Origin: Microbacterium sp. AB
GTDB taxonomy: Bacteria > Actinomycetota > Actinomycetes > Actinomycetales > Microbacteriaceae
Reading direction: 5' to 3'
Length of the DNA: 64,000 nucleotides
Assembly: GCF_032878875.1 (NCBI RefSeq)
Contig: NZ_CP118157.1
Coordinates: 2,976,001 to 3,040,000 of the forward strand
Each line of letters starts with the position of its first letter. Positions within the stretch are counted from its first letter, which is position 1. This document shows, one piece after another, positions 60,403-64,000 of this stretch. Both the position numbers and the translations under genes were made by a program. A model generated the notes under the pieces. It saw nothing but the letters and a program-made list of their open reading frames with translations. It was not told the DNA's origin and ran no database searches.

Positions 60403-60408
60403 ATCATC
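60403..60408 (-). promoter_or_regulatory. Weak -10 box GATGAT before GntR gene
   Basis: GATGAT on the minus strand, six bases before the GTG at 60396. Confidence 0.25.
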
Positions 60409-60435
60409 CCACGCACCGCCGTCGCACCTCGTGCG

Positions 60436-61464
60436 TCAGCCGACCGGCGAGAACTCGCCGACCAGTCCGTAGAGGTCTTTGGGGTCTTCGGGCTCGGCGA
60501 CCAGGTCGATGTCGGCCGACAGCCCCTGCGCACGGGCGACATCGCGCAGGTAGCGCAACGCCGAGAAGTCCTCGATCGCGAACCCGACCGAGTCGTAGAT
60601 CGTCACCTCCTCGGCGCGACTGCGCCCCGGGTGGATCCCCTGCACGACCTGCCAGAACTCCACGACCGGGAAGTCCTCCGGCATCTGCTGGATCTCGCCC
60701 TCGATTCGGGTCTGCGGCGTGAACTCGACGAAGACCGGGCCGGAGTCCAGGATCGCGGGCTCGAGCTCGGTCTTGCCCGGGCAGTCGCCGCCGATCGCGT
60801 TGATGTGCACGCCGGGCTCGATCTGTGCGGCGTGCAACACCGTCGCCATCGCCTTGTCGGCGGTGCACGTCGTGACGATGTCCGCGCCGCGCACGGCATC
60901 GGCCGCGCTCGTCGCACGCACGATCTCGATGCCGAGCGGTGACATGTTGCGCTCGAACTTGTCCATGGCGGCGGCGTCGACGTCCCAGATACGCAGCTGC
61001 CGGAGCGAGCGGACGGTGCTCAGACCGATCGCCTGGAACTCCGACTGGCTCCCGGTGCCGATGAAGGCGGCGACGCTCGCGTCGGCACGGGCGAGATAGC
61101 GGGCCACCAGCGACGACGTCGCCGCGGTGCGCAGCGCGGTGAGCAGCGTCATCTCGGACACGAAGACCGGGTAGCCGTTGTGCACGTCGGCGAGCACGCC
61201 GAACGCCGTGACGGTCTGGTAGCCCGAGGCGGGGTTCCACGGATGACCGTTGACGTACTTGAACGCGTACGTCTCGGCATCCGATGCCGGCATGAGCTCG
61301 ATCACGCCGAACGGCGTGTGCGACGGGATGCGGGGAAGCTTCTCGAACTCCTGCCAGCGAGAGAAATCGTGCTCGAGGTAGCCGATCATGCCGGAGATCA
61401 TGCGGGCGACGCCCTCCCGGGCGACGATCTCGGCGGTGTGGCGGACGCCGACGAAGGTGGTCAT
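60436..61464 (-). CDS. Ornithine cyclodeaminase family protein
   Basis: A 342-residue member of the long OCD group, which converts ornithine to proline and ammonia with bound NAD+. It carries FGVIELMPASDAETYAFKYVNGHP, the Lys-containing substrate site, LTLLTALRTAATSSLVARYLA, the Rossmann loop FIGTGSQSEF at about 134-143, HINAIGGDCPGKTEL, and DSVGFAIEDFSALRYLRD. Related enzymes act on other amino acids, and here the neighbours (CoA-transferase, acrylyl-CoA-reductase-type enzyme, branched-chain-type ABC transporter) suggest a non-standard substrate. ATG 61464 overlaps the upstream stop (ATGA). Confidence 0.88.
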   Translation of the reverse strand: MTTFVGVRHTAEIVAREGVARMISGMIGYLEHDFSRWQEFEKLPRIPSHTPFGVIELMPASDAETYAFKYVNGHPWNPASGYQTVTAFGVLADVHNGYPVFVSEMTLLTALRTAATSSLVARYLARADASVAAFIGTGSQSEFQAIGLSTVRSLRQLRIWDVDAAAMDKFERNMSPLGIEIVRATSAADAVRGADIVTTCTADKAMATVLHAAQIEPGVHINAIGGDCPGKTELEPAILDSGPVFVEFTPQTRIEGEIQQMPEDFPVVEFWQVVQGIHPGRSRAEEVTIYDSVGFAIEDFSALRYLRDVARAQGLSADIDLVAEPEDPKDLYGLVGEFSPVG

Positions 61465-62492
61465 GCGGAGTGCTCCTGGTTCTGTGCGTACGGGGCGTCG
61501 CCGCCGATCCGCACGACGATCCGGCCCTGCACGCTGCCCGCGAGGAACGCGTCGAACGCGCCGGGCAGGTCGTCGAGCTCGATCGTGCGTGCCATCTCGT
61601 GCAGTCGTGCGGGCTTGAGGTCGGTGGCGAGCCGCTGCCAGAGCGCGACGCGCAGGTCGTGGTCGAAACGCCCGGTGTTGATTCCGAGCAGGCTCACACC
61701 GCGCAGGATGAACGGAAGCACCGATGTCTGCAGGGCGTTCCCGAGCACGTTGCCATAGGCGGCGACCGAGCCGTCGCGGCGTGTCGTGCGAAGGAGCCAC
61801 GACAGGATGTCGCCGCCCACCGAGTCGATCGCGCCCGCCCAGCGGCCGGACTCGAGCGGACGGGCGTGCAGCGTGGTGTCGGGCCGAGCGATCACGTCGG
61901 ACGCTCCCAGGGAACGCAGCCAGTCGGCCGCGTCCGCCTTGCCCGAGATCGCGGTCACCTCGTAGCCCCGCGCGGCGAGCAGCGCCACGGCGACCGCGCC
62001 CACTCCCCCGCTCGCGCCCGAGACGGCGACCGGACCGGTGCCGGGGACGAGCCCGTTGTGCTCCAGGCGGTGGATGGCGAGCGCCGCGGTGATCCCGGCG
62101 GTGCCGAGTGCCATCGACTCCCAGTCGGTGAGCCCCGCGGGCAGCGGCACCGCCCAGTCGGCGGGGATGCGGAACCAGTCCGCGTAGCCGCCGTCATGGT
62201 CTTCGTTCATGCCTTCGCCGGTCACGAGCACCCGGTCGCCCGGCCGGTACCGGGCGTCGCTCGAGTCAGCGACGACGCCGACGGCGTCGATCCCGCCCGT
62301 CAGCGGGAAACGGCGCATCACCTTGCCGGCACCGGTGGCCGCCAGGGCATCCTTGTAGTTCACGCTCGAGTACGTCGTGCGCACGAGCAGCTCTCCCCCG
62401 CCGATCGCGGCGACAGGGATCCGTTCCACTGCTCCCCACACGCGTGAGCCGTCGCTGTCGATGCGGAAGGCTCGGGCTGTCGCGGCGTTCAT
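61461..62492 (-). CDS. YhdH/AcuI-type NADPH oxidoreductase (acrylyl-CoA reductase-like)
   Basis: A 343-residue medium-chain dehydrogenase of the YhdH/YhfP group; AcuI members reduce acrylyl-CoA to propionyl-CoA. The shared pattern is VRTTYSSVNYKDALAATGAGKVMRRFPLTGGIDAVG, LVTGEGMNEDHDGGYADWFRIP, ALGTAGITAALAIHRLE, the NADP loop SGASGGVGAVAVALL, and WAGAIDSVGGDILSWLLR. No zinc ligands are present, as expected. Its ATG overlaps the CoA-transferase stop. The link to a CoA-transferase supports an acyl-CoA substrate, though which one is not known. Confidence 0.88.
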   Translation of the reverse strand: MNAATARAFRIDSDGSRVWGAVERIPVAAIGGGELLVRTTYSSVNYKDALAATGAGKVMRRFPLTGGIDAVGVVADSSDARYRPGDRVLVTGEGMNEDHDGGYADWFRIPADWAVPLPAGLTDWESMALGTAGITAALAIHRLEHNGLVPGTGPVAVSGASGGVGAVAVALLAARGYEVTAISGKADAADWLRSLGASDVIARPDTTLHARPLESGRWAGAIDSVGGDILSWLLRTTRRDGSVAAYGNVLGNALQTSVLPFILRGVSLLGINTGRFDHDLRVALWQRLATDLKPARLHEMARTIELDDLPGAFDAFLAGSVQGRIVVRIGGDAPYAQNQEHSA

Positions 62493-63736
62493 GCCGTCAC
62501 TCCCCGGTGGACGCCCCCGAGCACGCCGTCTGCATGCAGCCGCGCGATGCGATCGTCGTCATAGCCGAGTTCCCGCAGGATGGCGATGTTGTCCTCGCCG
62601 AGCAGGCGCGGTGCAGTGCGCACGGTCGCCGGGGTTTCGGAGAGCGCGATCGGCGGACCGACCAGCCGCAGGGTGCCGACGACCTCGTGGGTGGTCTCGG
62701 CGATCAGCCCGTTGTGCAGCACCTGCGGATCGGCGAAGACCTCGGGGTATCCGTTCACGGGCGTCGCCAGCACGTCGTGCTCCTCGAGCCGTGCGATCGC
62801 ATCGTCCAGAGAGTGTCGTGCGAAGGCTGCGCGGAGGATCGCGACGGCTTCGTGCTCATGCTCGATGACGCCGGCGACCGTCTGGAGACGCGGGTCGCCG
62901 GTCACCTCGTCGGGCTCGCCGAGTGCCGAGGCGACCCGCCACCACTGGCGGTCGACGTAGTACTCGCCGACGAGGGCGACGTGACGCCCCTCCGCGGTCT
63001 CGTACACGCCGTACAGAGCGCTCTGGTGCGCGTGCGCGAGCGGGCTGATCGGCCGGGGGAAATCGCCGGCGGTGTTGAGGAACTCGGTGCCCTCCTGAAA
63101 ATGCACCGCGACCGAGGCGTTCAGCAGGCTCGTGTCCACGACCTGGCCGCGTCCGGTGCGCTCGCGCGCGGCGAGGGCGGTGAGGATGCCGATGGCGAAC
63201 TGCATCCCGGCGATGTAGTCGACGATCCAGGTGCCCGCCGGCACCGGCCCGGTCTCGGCATGGCCGGTCAGCGCGAGGAATCCGCCCATCGCCTGCAGAG
63301 CGAGGTCCTGACCGCGTCGATGCCGGTACGGTCCGGTGCGCCCGTAGCCGGAGGCGAAGGCCGAGATGATCCGCGGGTTGATCGCGGCGAGTTCCTCGTG
63401 GCCCAAGGCCAGCTTCTCCATCACGCCGGGGCGGAAGTTCGATGTCACGACATCCGCGGAGGCGACCAGCTCACGCACGATCGCGAGTCCGTCCGGCGAC
63501 TTCAGGTCGACGCTCACGCACTCCTTGTTGCGGTTGTTCGCCGCCCAGTGGTAGCTCATGCCGTTCTGGGTGATCCCCTGCCGACGACCGATGTCGCCGA
63601 GGCCGCTGTTCTCGATCTTGATCACCCGCGCGCCGAAGTCGGCGAGCACCTGGGTGGCCACGGGCCCCTGCAGCAGCTGGGTGAAGTCGAGGATCGTGAC
63701 GCCGTCGAGTGCTCCGGGGGCAACGGGCTCAGTCAT
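62489..63736 (-). CDS. CaiB/BaiF-type CoA-transferase
   Basis: A 415-residue class III CoA-transferase. Typical features are LDFTQLLQGPVATQVLADFGARVIKIE, SYHWAANNRNKECVSVDLKSPDGLAIVREL, SNFRPGVMEKLALGHEEL, and an Asp in WIVDYIAGMQFAIGILTAL at the position of the catalytic aspartate of formyl-CoA transferase. The family moves CoA between carboxylic acids in carnitine, oxalate and aromatic acid metabolism. The ATG at 63736 overlaps the 3' end of the ABC ATPase gene, so the four minus-strand genes form one operon running in from beyond the window. Confidence 0.92.
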   Translation of the reverse strand: MTEPVAPGALDGVTILDFTQLLQGPVATQVLADFGARVIKIENSGLGDIGRRQGITQNGMSYHWAANNRNKECVSVDLKSPDGLAIVRELVASADVVTSNFRPGVMEKLALGHEELAAINPRIISAFASGYGRTGPYRHRRGQDLALQAMGGFLALTGHAETGPVPAGTWIVDYIAGMQFAIGILTALAARERTGRGQVVDTSLLNASVAVHFQEGTEFLNTAGDFPRPISPLAHAHQSALYGVYETAEGRHVALVGEYYVDRQWWRVASALGEPDEVTGDPRLQTVAGVIEHEHEAVAILRAAFARHSLDDAIARLEEHDVLATPVNGYPEVFADPQVLHNGLIAETTHEVVGTLRLVGPPIALSETPATVRTAPRLLGEDNIAILRELGYDDDRIARLHADGVLGGVHRGVTA

Positions 63737-64000
63737 GCTCTTCCAATCCGAGGTACAGGTTCTTCACGCGCGGGTCGACGAGCAGCTCGGTCGAGCGGCC
63801 TTCGAGTGCGAGGCGTCCGAGGTCGAGGATGTAACCGCGATCCGAGTGCTCGAGCGCCTCGACGGCGTTCTGCTCGACCATGAGCACTGTGACACCCGTC
63901 TCGCGCACGATCTCGATGCGCTCGAAGACCTCGTCGACGTTGGTCGGCGAGAGCCCGGCCGACGGCTCGTCGAGCAGGAGGACGGACGGCGCGGTCATCA
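63729..64000 (-). CDS. ABC transporter ATPase (LivF type), 5' part beyond window
   Basis: The C-terminal 90 residues of a branched-chain amino acid-type ATPase. They include the Walker B stretch SVLLLDEPSAGLSP, the switch VLMVEQNAVEAL, and the LivF-type end YILDLGRLALEGRSTELLVDPRVKNLYLGL. The signature motif and Walker A lie beyond base 64000. The HAAT family imports amino acids, amides and aromatic or other organic acids, so its cargo may feed the downstream enzymes. The reading frame is open to the edge. Confidence 0.85.
   Translation of the reverse strand, partial: MTAPSVLLLDEPSAGLSPTNVDEVFERIEIVRETGVTVLMVEQNAVEALEHSDRGYILDLGRLALEGRSTELLVDPRVKNLYLGLEEHD

Noticed and set aside
1..64000. 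Insertion sequences, prophage, CRISPR array or toxin-antitoxin pair
   Set aside because: I found no transposase, integrase or phage gene, no regularly spaced repeats, and no two-gene toxin-antitoxin layout. The repeats seen are short palindromes.

Overview
This 64 kb window is high-GC DNA (about 70%) carrying a dense, mostly ordinary actinobacterial chromosome segment. A Microbacteriaceae genome, Microbacterium or a close relative, fits best. The reasons are a ClpC without a CtsR gene beside it, a Ski2-like HelY helicase with an actinobacterial C-terminal extension, a short ArgA-type acetyltransferase, a long GapB-type GAPDH, an inositol cluster ordered as in Corynebacterium, and many leaderless start codons preceded by TANNNT boxes. 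I see no phage, transposase, CRISPR array or rRNA. One tRNA gene is present, tRNA-Arg(ACG).

Layout. 1-15.6 kb: housekeeping and transport genes: an SLC13-type permease (cut by the window edge) with glycerate kinase, radA, an SseB-like protein, a secreted HNH nuclease, an anchored protein, a short N-acetylglutamate synthase, clpC, a Na+/H+ antiporter, an LLM flavin oxidoreductase, pheA, pgm and an AI-2E family permease. 15.7-20.2 kb: a Gfo/ThuA/Gfo sugar-oxidoreductase operon, then a TetR regulator divergent from an SDR enzyme over a clean inverted-repeat operator. 20.3-22 kb: a YbaK-type editing protein, tRNA-Arg, a small helical stress-type protein and an unknown protein.

22-34 kb: a complete myo-inositol catabolic operon on the minus strand (iolC, a Cgl0158-type TIM-barrel aldolase candidate, iolA, iolB, iolD, iolE, iolG and an iolT-type transporter). 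Divergent from it are a GntR regulator (IolR-like) and another Gfo/Idh dehydrogenase. Copies of the same TGTCCTGACA-type palindrome lie before iolC, iolR, the extra dehydrogenase and the transporter, which suggests one regulon.

34.5-47 kb: a GapB-like GAPDH, a ParA/MinD-type ATPase, a GntR regulator, and two convergent glycerophosphodiesterases. One of these is exported; the other is the last gene of a ugpA-ugpE-ugpB uptake operon that lacks its ATPase. The helY helicase follows. 47-57 kb: threonine aldolase, a YigZ protein, and a DevS/DevR-like two-component system that converges on pyruvate formate-lyase activase and pyruvate formate-lyase. Two DosR/DevR-like boxes sit upstream of pflB, so this looks like a local hypoxia module. 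A DoxX protein, a CorA transporter and a small membrane protein follow. 57-64 kb: an ascorbate-type PTS IIC-IIB fusion with a SIS protein and a HutC-type GntR regulator, then an operon running off the edge (livF, CoA-transferase, AcuI/YhdH reductase, ornithine cyclodeaminase).

The observations most worth following up are the pfl/DevSR connection with its boxes, the IolR-type operator set, the repeated TANNNT-N6/7-start leaderless pattern at about 14 genes, several families of intergenic palindromic repeats, and the CoA-transferase/reductase/cyclodeaminase operon. None is clearly a wholly new system. They are inferences from motifs that need genome-wide checks.
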